Assembly: GCF_003349955.1 (NCBI RefSeq)
Contig: NZ_QLKQ01000045.1
Span: 1-62,400, forward strand
Direction: 5' to 3'
Origin: Azospirillum brasilense
GTDB taxonomy: Bacteria > Pseudomonadota > Alphaproteobacteria > Azospirillales > Azospirillaceae
Length of the DNA: 62,400 nt
Shown here piece after piece: positions 43,134-52,159 of this stretch (the stretch's first letter is position 1; the number at the start of each line of letters is the position of its first letter). Both the position numbers and the translations under genes were made by a program. The notes under the pieces were generated by a model. It was not told where the DNA came from. It did not search any database and was given only the letters and a program-made list of their open reading frames with translations.

Positions 43134-43859
43134 GTGGCCACCACCAGGAAGATGTTGCGCCGTTACACGACCACCGCGCTGGCCGACGGGATCAAGCGGG
43201 CGCGCGGGCGCATGATCTCCCCGCTGCAACGGGCGCTCGGGCATGTCGAAAGCGTGTTCATCGACCACGCCTGCTTCCGGCTGGTCTACTCGAACACCCA
43301 CCGCATCTCCCCCAACATGTACCGGGCGAGCCAGCCCTCGCCCTCGCACATCCGGGAAGCGGCGCGGCATGGCGTGAAGACCATCCTGAACCTGCGCGGC
43401 AGCCGCGACTGCGCCTCCTACATCCTGGAGGCCGAGGCCTGCCGGGCGGCCGGGCTGACGCTGGTGGACTTTCCGGTCAACTCCCGCGACATGCCGAAGA
43501 AGGAAACGCTGCTGAAGGCCCGCGACCTGTTCGCGACCATGCAGTATCCGGCGCTTCTGCACTGCAAGTCGGGGGCGGATCGCGCCGGTTTCATGTCGGC
43601 GCTCTACCTCTTCATCCACGAGGGCGTGCCGCTGGAGCGGGCGACCAAGCAACTCCACTGGAAATACGGCCACTTCAAGCAGGCGAAGACCGGCATCCTC
43701 GACTATTTCTTCGAGCTGTACGCCGCCTACAACGAGAAGCGCCCGATCGCCTTCTGGGACTGGGTGGAGCGCGTCTACGACCCGGTGGAGGCCAAGGCCA
43801 GCTTCCGCTCCCGCGAATGGGCCGACACGGTGGTCGACCGCGTTCTCGGGCGGGAGTGA
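43134..43859 (+). CDS. Dual-specificity/tyrosine phosphatase-like protein
   Basis: A 241-residue protein with the Cys-phosphatase signature HCKSGADRAGFMSALY (CX5R loop) near residue 142 and an upstream general-acid region (DFPVNSRDMPKKE). MYRASQPSPSHIREAARHGVKTILNLRG is typical of the DSP-like family. No membrane segment. The target may be a phosphoprotein, phosphoinositide or polyphosphate. GTG 43134 has GGAG 9 nt upstream, better than TTG 43119. It follows the tandem paralogues on the same strand and may belong with them. Confidence 0.85.
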   Translation: MATTRKMLRRYTTTALADGIKRARGRMISPLQRALGHVESVFIDHACFRLVYSNTHRISPNMYRASQPSPSHIREAARHGVKTILNLRGSRDCASYILEAEACRAAGLTLVDFPVNSRDMPKKETLLKARDLFATMQYPALLHCKSGADRAGFMSALYLFIHEGVPLERATKQLHWKYGHFKQAKTGILDYFFELYAAYNEKRPIAFWDWVERVYDPVEAKASFRSREWADTVVDRVLGRE

Positions 43860-43872
43860 TGCGGACGGCGCG

Positions 43873-45651
43873 TCACTTCGCGCCGACGAAGTGGCAATAG
43901 GGGAAGTTCAGGAAGTCGAAGCGGCGCACGCGGATCGGTTCATGCCGGTTCAGCCGGTCGAGCACCGCGTAATGGGCCATCTGGTCCAGCATCCAATAGA
44001 CCTCCGCCCCCGCCAGGAAATGACCGATGTAGGCGCCGAGCAGCGACAGGAAGCGGTCGCCGCCCGGCGTGTTGCTGTAGACGCTGAAGCAGACGGTGAT
44101 TTCCCGCGACGGCCCGCGGCGGCGCCCGTCGATGAGAAACCCGACGTCATGGTCGGCCATGTCCTCCCGCAGGGTCCGCAGGTCCTGGGCGATCCGCGCG
44201 TCGGTGTCGATCACCATCAGCGGGCGGTCCAACCGGCGCAGCCACTGCAAGGCGCGCAGGAAGCGGGCGGAGGCGTAATAGGTGACGCGCTTGATGTCGG
44301 TCCATCCCGCCATGTCCGGCCGGTCCAGCGAGAAACCGATCCTCAGCCGCCCGTCCGTCCGCCAGCGGTCCATGGCCTGTTCCGTCTCCGGCGACGGCGC
44401 CACCACATGGACGGCGACCGTGGCGCCCGGCATCCGTTCCGCCAGCGATTCCAGCAGCGCCGGAGCGAAGCGGCGGAAATACACATCGTCGCAGCAGAAG
44501 AAGACCGCTGGTTCGCCGCCCGGTCCCGGCGCCGGCTCGATGCGGCACTCCAGGGGGGCCATGCTTTCCAGCACTGTTTCGACCGGCGGCAGGGCGCGGA
44601 AGAAGGCGTCGTCGGCGCGCAGCATGGTCCACAGGCCCAGCTCATGCTCCCGCGCGACCTCTGCCGCGGTGAAGCGCCGCCGGAAGCGCCGGCCCAGCCA
44701 GGAGGCGAGGACGAGCCGGTCCCGGCGGTAGACGTGAAAACCGATGACGGAGGCCGCGACCGTGTCCTTGGGATGGCGCCGCAGGCGGACCCAGGCGGCC
44801 CGCGCCCCGTCGCGCAGCACCGCGTCGGACGCCAGCCCCACCTGCACCAGAGTCGCCACCGCGGCGACGTGCAGCCAGTCGGCCTCGTCGTCGTCCGGAC
44901 GGGCGGCGACGGCCCGGCGCAGAACGCCGATGGCCTCCTCCACCAGCGTCCGGTCGACCGCGAAGGGTTTTCCGTCCTGCACCCCCATCGCCCCGCTGCG
45001 CTCCAACAACAGGCGCCCCAGCAACCGGTTCGCCCGGTGATGGTGATCCTCACGGCCCAGGGCGGCGCGCGCCATCGCTTCCGCCGCGAGGGTGTCGCCA
45101 ACCGCCAGCAGGGCCTCGGCCGCCGCCGCCCGGACTTCGGCGGAGGCCGTCGGGTGGCGCGCCGCGGCGGCGAGCCGGTCCGCCTCGTCCAGACGCGCGC
45201 CCCACTGATTCCGCAGCGCCGTCCGGTTGCCCGCCGCACCGGCGTGGCCGGGGTCCAGCGCCAGGGTCCGCCGGTAACCGCGATCGGCGCCCGCCGCCTT
45301 CTCCTGCTGCTTCAACCCGTTGCCGAGGTTGAACCAGGAGGCCGCGTGGGCCGGGTCGAGGGCCAGCGCCCGGTGCAGGCAGCCGATGGCCTCCGCCCCC
45401 TGCCCGGCCAGGCGCAGGGCGGCGGCGAGGTTGCTGTAGCCGGCGACACCGCCGGGCTCCAGGCGCAGGATGGTCCGGAAATGGCCAACGGCCTCGGCCG
45501 GACGCCCGGTCTGCACCAGAAGCATCGCCAGCATCTGCAGCGCGCCGCGATTCGTCGGCTCCCGTTCGAGCACGGCGCGGTAGAGCGGCTCCGCCCCCGC
45601 GTGGTTGCCGGATTTGTGCAGGCGGATCGCGTCGTCGAGTGAAGGTTCCAT
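43873..45651 (-). CDS. TPR protein with transferase-like C-terminal domain
   Basis: A 592-residue protein. Residues 1-150 and about 190-270 are TPR repeats (ALQMLAMLLVQTGRPAEAVGHF, HRALALDPAHAASWFNLGNGL). The C-terminal half from about residue 370 has VFFCCDDVYFRRFAPALLESL, TVAVHVV, DRPLMVIDTDARIAQDLRTL and DFLNFPYCHF, resembling the nucleotide-diphospho-sugar transferase fold (a D-x-D motif is visible in DTDAR). A glycosyltransferase is the best reading. It is convergent with the phosphatase, 13 nt between stops. Confidence 0.72.
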   Translation of the reverse strand: MEPSLDDAIRLHKSGNHAGAEPLYRAVLEREPTNRGALQMLAMLLVQTGRPAEAVGHFRTILRLEPGGVAGYSNLAAALRLAGQGAEAIGCLHRALALDPAHAASWFNLGNGLKQQEKAAGADRGYRRTLALDPGHAGAAGNRTALRNQWGARLDEADRLAAAARHPTASAEVRAAAAEALLAVGDTLAAEAMARAALGREDHHHRANRLLGRLLLERSGAMGVQDGKPFAVDRTLVEEAIGVLRRAVAARPDDDEADWLHVAAVATLVQVGLASDAVLRDGARAAWVRLRRHPKDTVAASVIGFHVYRRDRLVLASWLGRRFRRRFTAAEVAREHELGLWTMLRADDAFFRALPPVETVLESMAPLECRIEPAPGPGGEPAVFFCCDDVYFRRFAPALLESLAERMPGATVAVHVVAPSPETEQAMDRWRTDGRLRIGFSLDRPDMAGWTDIKRVTYYASARFLRALQWLRRLDRPLMVIDTDARIAQDLRTLREDMADHDVGFLIDGRRRGPSREITVCFSVYSNTPGGDRFLSLLGAYIGHFLAGAEVYWMLDQMAHYAVLDRLNRHEPIRVRRFDFLNFPYCHFVGAK

Positions 45652-46020
45652 GAGGCGGGACCATAGACCGGATCGGCCCCGGCGCCAATTGGCGGCGGGG
45701 CACCCGGCCCCCTTCCCTGGGCGGATCGATGGATTCTCAACCGATTATTGTGCGGTATGATACAATCTGGTTTAGAGATGCCAAGCAACCGGTGACCCAG
45801 GGGTGGCCTGCGAAATGCCTCGGTACGTTCGGACCGGACACGTCTCCTCGATCGACCGTCCCGCCAAAACCAAGTCGTTTCATGGACTTCGAGGGATGAG
45901 AGCGCACGCTGCGGTGCCATCCGGACCGCGAGGGTCCGCCCATGACGAAGCCTCCTGCCGAATCGGTCGCTGTCCGCAAGCGATCCGACACCGGGTTGTG
46001 TTCGGACGCCGGCTGATTCG
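45652..46020. other. Divergent intergenic region, no gene seen
   Basis: About 369 nt between the divergent TPR/transferase and hybrid-kinase genes. Two overlapping -10-like hexamers, TATGAT (45756-45761) and TACAAT (45761-45766), occur in an AT-rich patch, with no good -35. I see no credible coding frame or repeat. Confidence 0.6.
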
Positions 46021-48621
46021 ATGACCCCCAATCCGGTGATGCCACCGCGGCCGACGGCTTGGCTGCGCCCGCAACGGGTCAGGGGCTGGCTCGTCCTGCT
46101 GGTCATGGCGGTCGCCGTGCCGCTGGTCCTTTTCTCGGTGTTCCTCCTTATCCGCAACGTCGACGCGCAGGCCCGGCAAACGGAACAGCTCGTCCTCGAC
46201 CGGACGCGCCTGCTGGCGGAGGATGTGGAGCGCGAGGTGAGCCGCCTGATCGCCGCCGCCGAGGTGCTGTCCACAACGGAAAGCCTGACAACGGGCGATA
46301 TGGCCGCCTTCTACCGGCAGGCCGCCGGGACGCGCGACCGGCTGGGCACCAACGTGGTTCTGCGCGATCCGCAGGGCCGGCAATGGGTCAACAGCCGGGT
46401 GCCCTGGGGCGAGGACCTGCCGGACCGCACCGTGCTCGATGCCGATCAACGGGTCATGGACACGGGAAGGCCGCAGGTCACCGGGCTTTTCATCGGCGGC
46501 GTGAGCCAGATGCCGCTTCTCGCGGTCGTTGCCCCGGTGATCCGCGACGGCCAGATCCGCTACCTGCTGAGCCTCAACATCCCCCAGGACCGGATTCAGG
46601 CCATCGTGTCGCCGGAACGCATCCCGGCGGGCTGGCGGGCCGGGGTGATCGACCAGGACGGCGTCGTCATCGCCCGGTCGCACCAGACCGAGCAGTTCGT
46701 CGGCAAGCGCCTTCCCGACTCGTTGTGGACCGGGATGCAGCGGGTGCCGGACGGTTTCCACCGCGCCGTCAATCTGGAGGGTGTGGAGGCGATCCAGACC
46801 TACAGCCGATCCCGCAGCTTCGGCTGGGTGGTCGCGATGAGCGTCCCCACCGCCCTGGTGGCGACCCCGGCGCGCCACGCCCTCCTGCTCTTCACCGGCG
46901 GCGGCGTGGTCCTTCTGCTGATCGGGGTCGGGGCGGCGGTCCTGCTCGGGCGGCGCCTGACGCGATCCGTCTCGCAGTTGGCCGAAGCGGCCCAGGCCCT
47001 GGGCGCCGGGTACCCAGTGCCGCCGCCCGGCGGCGGCGTGGCGGAGATCGAGGCGGTGGGCCGCGCCATCCGCGGCGCGGCGGACCTCATCCGGCGACGC
47101 GAGGCGGCGCTGGCGGAAAGCGAGGCCCGCCACCGGGCCATCGTGCAGACCGCGGTGGATGCCATGCTGGTCATCGACGAGACGGGCACGATCCAGAGCT
47201 TCAACCCGGCGGCGGAGCGCATCTTCGGTTACGAGGCCGGCGAAGCGGTCGGCCGGAACATCCGCATCCTGATGCCGGAGCCCTACCACTCCGCCCACGA
47301 CGGCTATCTGCAGGCCTACCAGAGCACGGGCGAGAAGAAGATCATCGGCATCGGGCGCGAGGTCGAAGGACGACACAAGGATGGCTCGATCTTCCCGATC
47401 GAACTGGCGGTCACCGAATGGACCGCCGGGACGCGCCGCTATTTCACGGGGATCGTCCGCAACATCACCGAGCGCCGCCGCACCGAAGACGCCCTGCGCG
47501 CCTCCAAGGCCGAGGCCGACCGCGCCAACGTCGCCAAGTCCAAGTTCCTCGCCGCCGCGAGCCATGACCTGCGGCAGCCGGTCCAGGCGATGATGCTGTT
47601 CCAATCGGCGCTGCAGGAGCGGCTGGACGGGCACCCCGCGGCCCCGCTTCTCGATTCCATGGGGCAGGCCATGGATGGGCTGCGCATGCTGCTCGACAGC
47701 CTGCTCGACGTGTCCAAGCTGGATGCGGGACTGATCGTGCCCCAACTGCAGGATCTGGCGATCGGCCCGATCATCGAACAGCTGGGCGCCGAATACCATC
47801 CCCAGGCGGGGGCGAAGGGGCTGCGGCTGCGCGTGGTGCCCTGCACCCTGACGGTCCGCAGCGATCCGGCGCTGCTGATGCGCATCCTGCGCAATCTCGT
47901 GGAGAACGCGCTGCGCTATACCAAGCGGGGCGGCCTGCTGATCGGCTGCCGGCGCCGGGGCGACCGCCTGCGCATCGAGGTGATGGACTCCGGCATCGGC
48001 ATCCCGGCCAACCAGCACGAAGAGATCTTCGAGGAGTTCTACCAAGTCGCCAACCAGGAGCGGGACCGCAGCAAGGGGCTGGGGCTCGGCCTGGCGGTGG
48101 TGCGCCGCCTCGCCCGCCTGCTCGGCCACACGGTCCATCTGCGCTCGCGGCCGGGAAGGGGCTCCGCCTTCTGCATCGACGTGCCACTGGTCACCCGTCA
48201 GGCCACCCGCGCCGCGCCGGCGGAAGCCCGTCTGGCGACGGGCGACGGGCGGGGCATGATCCTGGTGATCGACGACGAGCCGCTGATCCGCCTCGGCCTT
48301 CAGGCGATGCTGGAAGGTTGGGGCTATCGGGTGCTGACGGCGGGCTCCATCGAGGACGCGGTTCAGCACGTCGAGAGCGGGGAATGGCCGAGCGCGATCC
48401 TGGCCGATTACCGCCTGCGTGATGGAAAGACCGGCCTGGACGCCATCCGGGCGGTGTGCGAGCGGCTGAGGGCGCCGGTTCCGGCGACGATCATCACCGG
48501 TGACACCGCCCCGGAGCGGTTGGCGGAAGCCCGCGCGGGCGGCCACACCCTGCTGCACAAACCCATCGCCGCCCAAGAACTGCACAACGCCGTGGCGGAG
48601 ATGGTGCCCGCGGCGGAGTGA
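46021..48621 (+). CDS. Hybrid histidine kinase with FixL-like PAS domain
   Basis: An 866-residue membrane kinase. TM1 (residues 23-44) and TM2 (287-309) flank a Cache-like periplasmic sensor; then HAMP-like linker, PAS (about 368-485), HisKA with His515 in AAASHDLRQP, ATPase (N box NLVENAL, G boxes DSGIGIP and GLGLGLAVV) and a C-terminal receiver with Asp796. The PAS keeps the FixL haem-ligand His426 (SAHDGYL) and Arg446 (IIGIGR), 20 apart as in FixL His200/Arg220, so it may bind haem and sense oxygen. No clear ribosome site precedes ATG 46021. The Hpt/receiver pair at 33.4 kb could be downstream. Confidence 0.9.
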   Translation: MTPNPVMPPRPTAWLRPQRVRGWLVLLVMAVAVPLVLFSVFLLIRNVDAQARQTEQLVLDRTRLLAEDVEREVSRLIAAAEVLSTTESLTTGDMAAFYRQAAGTRDRLGTNVVLRDPQGRQWVNSRVPWGEDLPDRTVLDADQRVMDTGRPQVTGLFIGGVSQMPLLAVVAPVIRDGQIRYLLSLNIPQDRIQAIVSPERIPAGWRAGVIDQDGVVIARSHQTEQFVGKRLPDSLWTGMQRVPDGFHRAVNLEGVEAIQTYSRSRSFGWVVAMSVPTALVATPARHALLLFTGGGVVLLLIGVGAAVLLGRRLTRSVSQLAEAAQALGAGYPVPPPGGGVAEIEAVGRAIRGAADLIRRREAALAESEARHRAIVQTAVDAMLVIDETGTIQSFNPAAERIFGYEAGEAVGRNIRILMPEPYHSAHDGYLQAYQSTGEKKIIGIGREVEGRHKDGSIFPIELAVTEWTAGTRRYFTGIVRNITERRRTEDALRASKAEADRANVAKSKFLAAASHDLRQPVQAMMLFQSALQERLDGHPAAPLLDSMGQAMDGLRMLLDSLLDVSKLDAGLIVPQLQDLAIGPIIEQLGAEYHPQAGAKGLRLRVVPCTLTVRSDPALLMRILRNLVENALRYTKRGGLLIGCRRRGDRLRIEVMDSGIGIPANQHEEIFEEFYQVANQERDRSKGLGLGLAVVRRLARLLGHTVHLRSRPGRGSAFCIDVPLVTRQATRAAPAEARLATGDGRGMILVIDDEPLIRLGLQAMLEGWGYRVLTAGSIEDAVQHVESGEWPSAILADYRLRDGKTGLDAIRAVCERLRAPVPATIITGDTAPERLAEARAGGHTLLHKPIAAQELHNAVAEMVPAAE

Positions 48622-48627
48622 GCCCGG

Positions 48628-48661
48628 TTCAGGTTCGCCGATTCAGGTTCGCCGATTCAGG
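48628..48661. repeat. Short tandem repeat at convergent gene ends
   Basis: A 14-nt unit TTCAGGTTCGCCGA occurs twice (48628-48641, 48642-48655) plus a 6-nt partial copy. The second junction covers the stop of the minus-strand ABC exporter gene. Probably a slippage duplication. Confidence 0.85.
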
Positions 48662-50450
48662 GCGCCAGCAGGGCGGCCTCGCCGTCCTCGCCGAACTGGA
48701 GCTTGCACAGGCGGGCGTAGGTGCCGTTCTGCGCGATCAGGGCGTCGTGGGTGCCCTGCTCCAGGATGCGCCCGCCCTCCATCACGACGATCCGGTCGGC
48801 GTTGCGCACGGTGGCCAGACGGTGGGCGATGACCAGCGTCGTGCGCCCCTGGGTCAGCCGCTCCAGCGCGCCCTGAACCAGCCGCTCGGACTCGCTGTCC
48901 AGGGCGCTCGTCGCCTCGTCGAGCAGCAGGATCGGCGCGTCCTTCAGGAAGGCGCGGGCGAGCGCGAGGCGCTGCCGCTCGCCGCCCGACAGCTTCACGC
49001 CGCGGTCGCCGATCACCGTGTCGTAGCCCTCCGGCAGCCGGGCGACGAAGTCGTGCGCGGCGGCGGCCTTCGCGGCGGCCACGATGTCGTCGAAGGGGGC
49101 GTCCAGCCGCCCGAAGGCGATGTTGGCGCGCACCGTGTCGTTGAACAGGACCGTGTCCTGGCTGACCAGCGAGATCACGCCGCGCAGGCTCTTCAGCGTC
49201 ACCGCCCGCACGTCCTGCCCGTCGATCAGCACCCGCCCGCCCGTCGCGTCGTAGAGGCGCGGGATCAGGTTGAACACGGTGGATTTTCCGGCGCCGCTGC
49301 GCCCGACCAGCGCCACCGTGGCTCCCGCCGGAACCTCCAGGTCGATGCCCTTCAGCGTCTCCGTCCCCTCCTCGTAGGCGAAGCGGACATCGCGCAGGGA
49401 CACGGCGGCGCGCTCCACCGCCAGGGATTTGGCGCCGGGCTGCTCGGTGATGGTCGGCTTCTCGTCCACCAGCTCGAAGATGCGCTGGGCGGCGGCCAGA
49501 CCTTCCTGGAGCACGGCGTTCAGCGTGCCGATGGCCCGCACCGGCTGCGCCGCCATCAGCAGCGCGCCGACGAAACCGGAGAAGGCGCCGACCGAGCCCT
49601 CGCCCATCGCCATGCGGTAGCCGGCGAAGGCGATCACCCCGGCCACCGCGGCGCCGCCCAGAACCTCCATCATCGGGTCGATGCGCGAGCGGGCGCGGGT
49701 CGCCTTCATGGTCAGGGCGAAATTGTCCTCGAAGGCGCGGGCGGCGCGGGCGCGCTCGTACTCCTCCAGCGAGTAGGTCTTGACCATGCGGGCGCCGGCC
49801 AGGCTCTCCGTCAGCAGGGCGGTCATGTCGCCCATCTGCGCCTGGGTGTCGCGCGACACGCGGCGCAGCCGCTTGCCGATGTTCACGATGGGAATGGCGG
49901 CGATCGGGTAGATCAGGAAGACGATCAGCGACAGCACCCAATCGAGATAGAACATCGACCCGACCAGCGCGATCACCGTCAGGATGTCGCGCACCAGCCC
50001 GGTCAGGGTCCGCGACAGGGCGTTGCGAATCAGGTCCACGTCGCTGATGAAGCGGGAGGTCAGCGTGCCGGTGGGGGCCGCGTGAAGCTGGGCGGTGTCG
50101 GACCGCAGCAGATGGTCGAACATCGACAGGCGCACGTCGGTGATGATCCGCTGCACGATGTCGGTGGTCACCACCGTCTGGGAATACATGGACAGCGCCT
50201 TGACCGCCGTGACCACGATGATCAGGAGCGGGATGACCAGCAGCATGCCGCGGTCCTGCTCGGAGAACATCGAATAGGCCTGGTCGATCAGCAGCGGATA
50301 GGCGCCGGTCGCCGCCGCCACCACGGCCATCAGCAGGAAGGACAGCATCAGCTTGCCGGTGTAAGGGCGCACCCATTCCCGCAGCATGCGGCCGACCAGC
50401 CGTTCCGTCGCCGCGTCGAGGCGCAGCCGTTCTCCGCTCTTCTTGCTCAC
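48657..50450 (-). CDS. MsbA-like ABC exporter (fused permease/ATPase)
   Basis: About 597 residues. Six membrane segments fill residues 30-310. An ATPase domain follows: Walker A GRSGAGKST, Q loop SLVSQDTVLF, signature LSGGERQR, Walker B ILLLDEATSALD, H loop IAHRLA. This is a type IV exporter half-transporter that homodimerises; the closest family is MsbA, so lipid A or another lipid is a likely substrate. GTG 50450 was chosen because AGGAAG is 8 nt upstream; GTG 50456 abuts it. Convergent with the hybrid kinase. Confidence 0.92.
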   Translation of the reverse strand: MSKKSGERLRLDAATERLVGRMLREWVRPYTGKLMLSFLLMAVVAAATGAYPLLIDQAYSMFSEQDRGMLLVIPLLIIVVTAVKALSMYSQTVVTTDIVQRIITDVRLSMFDHLLRSDTAQLHAAPTGTLTSRFISDVDLIRNALSRTLTGLVRDILTVIALVGSMFYLDWVLSLIVFLIYPIAAIPIVNIGKRLRRVSRDTQAQMGDMTALLTESLAGARMVKTYSLEEYERARAARAFEDNFALTMKATRARSRIDPMMEVLGGAAVAGVIAFAGYRMAMGEGSVGAFSGFVGALLMAAQPVRAIGTLNAVLQEGLAAAQRIFELVDEKPTITEQPGAKSLAVERAAVSLRDVRFAYEEGTETLKGIDLEVPAGATVALVGRSGAGKSTVFNLIPRLYDATGGRVLIDGQDVRAVTLKSLRGVISLVSQDTVLFNDTVRANIAFGRLDAPFDDIVAAAKAAAAHDFVARLPEGYDTVIGDRGVKLSGGERQRLALARAFLKDAPILLLDEATSALDSESERLVQGALERLTQGRTTLVIAHRLATVRNADRIVVMEGGRILEQGTHDALIAQNGTYARLCKLQFGEDGEAALLAP

Positions 50451-50625
50451 GTGCACGTCTTCCTGTAGCGCAATCGCGATGGCTTAGCCGATGGCGCCGG
50501 TGCTTGTCCACCGGGCCTTATCGGGCAAGACTTGTCCGGCGGTGCGGAACCGATCAAGCTTCCTTAACCGGGCGGATGGCACGATACCGGCCGGAACGCG
50601 CTTCACCCCGTGCAAAGGAGGCGCC

Positions 50626-51642
50626 ATGGCGGCGGACGGCGGAAACGGACAGAGTCTCGGCAATCGCTACGGCCAGCACCATCACCGGCCGCGCATCGGT
50701 CTGGCGCTGGGCGCCGGGGTGGCCCGCGGCTGGGCGCACATCGGCGTCCTGCGGGCGCTGGCGCGCTACGGGATCGAGGCGGACATCGTCTGCGGCAGTT
50801 CGGTGGGGGCGCTGGTCGGCGGTCTCCACCTCGCCGGCAAGCTCGACGCGCTGGAGGAGTGGACGCGCAGCCTGACCCGCATGAAGATCGTCGGCTATCT
50901 GGACCTGCGGCTGCGCCAGGGCGGCGGGCTGATCGGCGGGGACCGGCTGGTCGCCGAGATGCGCCACCATCTGGGCGACACCCTGATCGAGGAGCTTCCC
51001 TGCCCCTTCGCCGCCATCGCCACCGATCTGGTCACCGGACACGAGGTGTGGATGCGCAACGGCCCGCTGGTGGACGCGCTGCGCGCCTCCTTCTCCCTGC
51101 CCGGAGTCTTCCCGCCGGTGCGCTTCGAGGGGCGCTGGATGGTCGACGGCGCCCTGGTCAACCCGGTGCCGGTGTCGGCCTGCCGGGCGCTGGGCGCCCA
51201 GATGGTCATCGCCGTCAATCTGTCCGCCGACATCATCGGCAAGTCGCGGCGTCCCGGCGCCGCCGTGCCGACCGCGGCGGGGTTCGACCTGCTGAAGCTG
51301 ATCGACGAGGAGCCGGGACCGGAGGGCGAGGCCAAGTCGCGCGCCGGCTTCCGCGTGCCCATCGGCGCGCTGAGCCGCCGCATCTTCCGGCGCGACTACG
51401 AGGGGCCGAGCCTGTTCGGCGTCATGGTCTCCTCGCTGGGCATCGTCACCGACCGCATCGCGCGGTCCCGTCTGGCGGGCGAGCCGCCGGACGTGCACAT
51501 CACGCCGCGGCTCGGGCACATCGGCCTGTCGGAGTTCGACCGGGCGGACGACTGCATCCGCGAGGGTGAGGCGGCGGTCGAGCGCGTCCTCCCCGACCTT
51601 CAGGACGCCTTGAGGGTGTTCGGCTACGCGCCGCCGGTGTGA
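50626..51642 (+). CDS. Patatin-like phospholipase
   Basis: A 338-residue patatin-family lipase. The oxyanion loop is LGAGVARGWAHIGVL, the nucleophile elbow is GSSVG, and the catalytic dyad Asp is in MVDGALVNPVPV; all are in the expected order. No signal peptide, so it is probably a cytoplasmic or membrane-associated phospholipase A acting on membrane lipids (RssA/YchK type). AAAGGAGGCGCC precedes ATG 50626, a near-ideal ribosome site. Divergent from the ABC exporter, which may be linked to lipid handling. Confidence 0.92.
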   Translation: MAADGGNGQSLGNRYGQHHHRPRIGLALGAGVARGWAHIGVLRALARYGIEADIVCGSSVGALVGGLHLAGKLDALEEWTRSLTRMKIVGYLDLRLRQGGGLIGGDRLVAEMRHHLGDTLIEELPCPFAAIATDLVTGHEVWMRNGPLVDALRASFSLPGVFPPVRFEGRWMVDGALVNPVPVSACRALGAQMVIAVNLSADIIGKSRRPGAAVPTAAGFDLLKLIDEEPGPEGEAKSRAGFRVPIGALSRRIFRRDYEGPSLFGVMVSSLGIVTDRIARSRLAGEPPDVHITPRLGHIGLSEFDRADDCIREGEAAVERVLPDLQDALRVFGYAPPV

Positions 51643-51648
51643 GCGGCG

Positions 51649-51677
51649 TCAGGCGGTCAGGCAATCAGGCGGTCAGG
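51649..51677. repeat. 13-bp direct repeat at convergent gene ends
   Basis: TCAGGCGGTCAGG occurs at 51649-51661 and 51665-51677 with a 3-nt spacer, spanning the stop of the minus-strand 104-aa gene. Confidence 0.85.
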
Positions 51678-51979
51678 TCCACCGCGGCACCGCGCCGGTC
51701 CTGCTCGCCGGTCAACTGGCGCTTCAGCTCCTCGGCGATCTGCTTCTCGATGGCCGCCCGCTTTTCCGGCGGCATCTCCGCGAGGGACTGCTCGTCCAAC
51801 TTCATCCGGGCCAGCAACTGGTCGCGGATGCGCTGGGCCGGTGACTTCCGCGCCTCCTTGAGGAAGGCGTCGGCGGCGCTGACGCCGCTGGCCTCCTTCT
51901 CCGGTTCGGTCTTCTCGGTCTTCACCGCGAACTTGGCGACGACGCGGGAGACCTCGGTTAAATAGCTGCCGATTTGCAT
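51665..51979 (-). CDS. Hypothetical helical protein (104 aa)
   Basis: A 104-residue, highly charged, mostly helical protein that I do not recognise: MQIGSYLTEVSRVVAKFAV, a Lys/Glu-rich linker, then AADAFLKEARKSPAQRIRDQLL and MPPEKRAAIEKQIAEELKRQL. It is Cys-free and has no signal or membrane segment. Coiled-coil propensity suggests a scaffold or adaptor. ATG 51979 is preferred to the upstream ATG at 52051. It is convergent with the patatin gene and its stop lies in a direct repeat. Confidence 0.65.
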   Translation of the reverse strand: MQIGSYLTEVSRVVAKFAVKTEKTEPEKEASGVSAADAFLKEARKSPAQRIRDQLLARMKLDEQSLAEMPPEKRAAIEKQIAEELKRQLTGEQDRRGAAVDLTA

Positions 51980-52159
51980 GACGGTTTCTCGTGACCGATG
52001 GGTTGGAGATCCCGCAAGCAAGTTTTGTGCAACTTTAAATATGCTTGGCAATCAACCGCATAAGTGGGATTCCTGGGGGCTCCGATGTGCCGGGCGGCAA
52101 AATTGACCGGCTCATGATCTGCCGACCTCCCCGTCCGGCCACTTCCGCAGAGACGATGA

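Noticed and set aside
50577..50592. Sigma-54-like TGGCAC upstream of the patatin gene
   Set aside because: The -12 element (TTGCA-like) is missing at the needed spacing.
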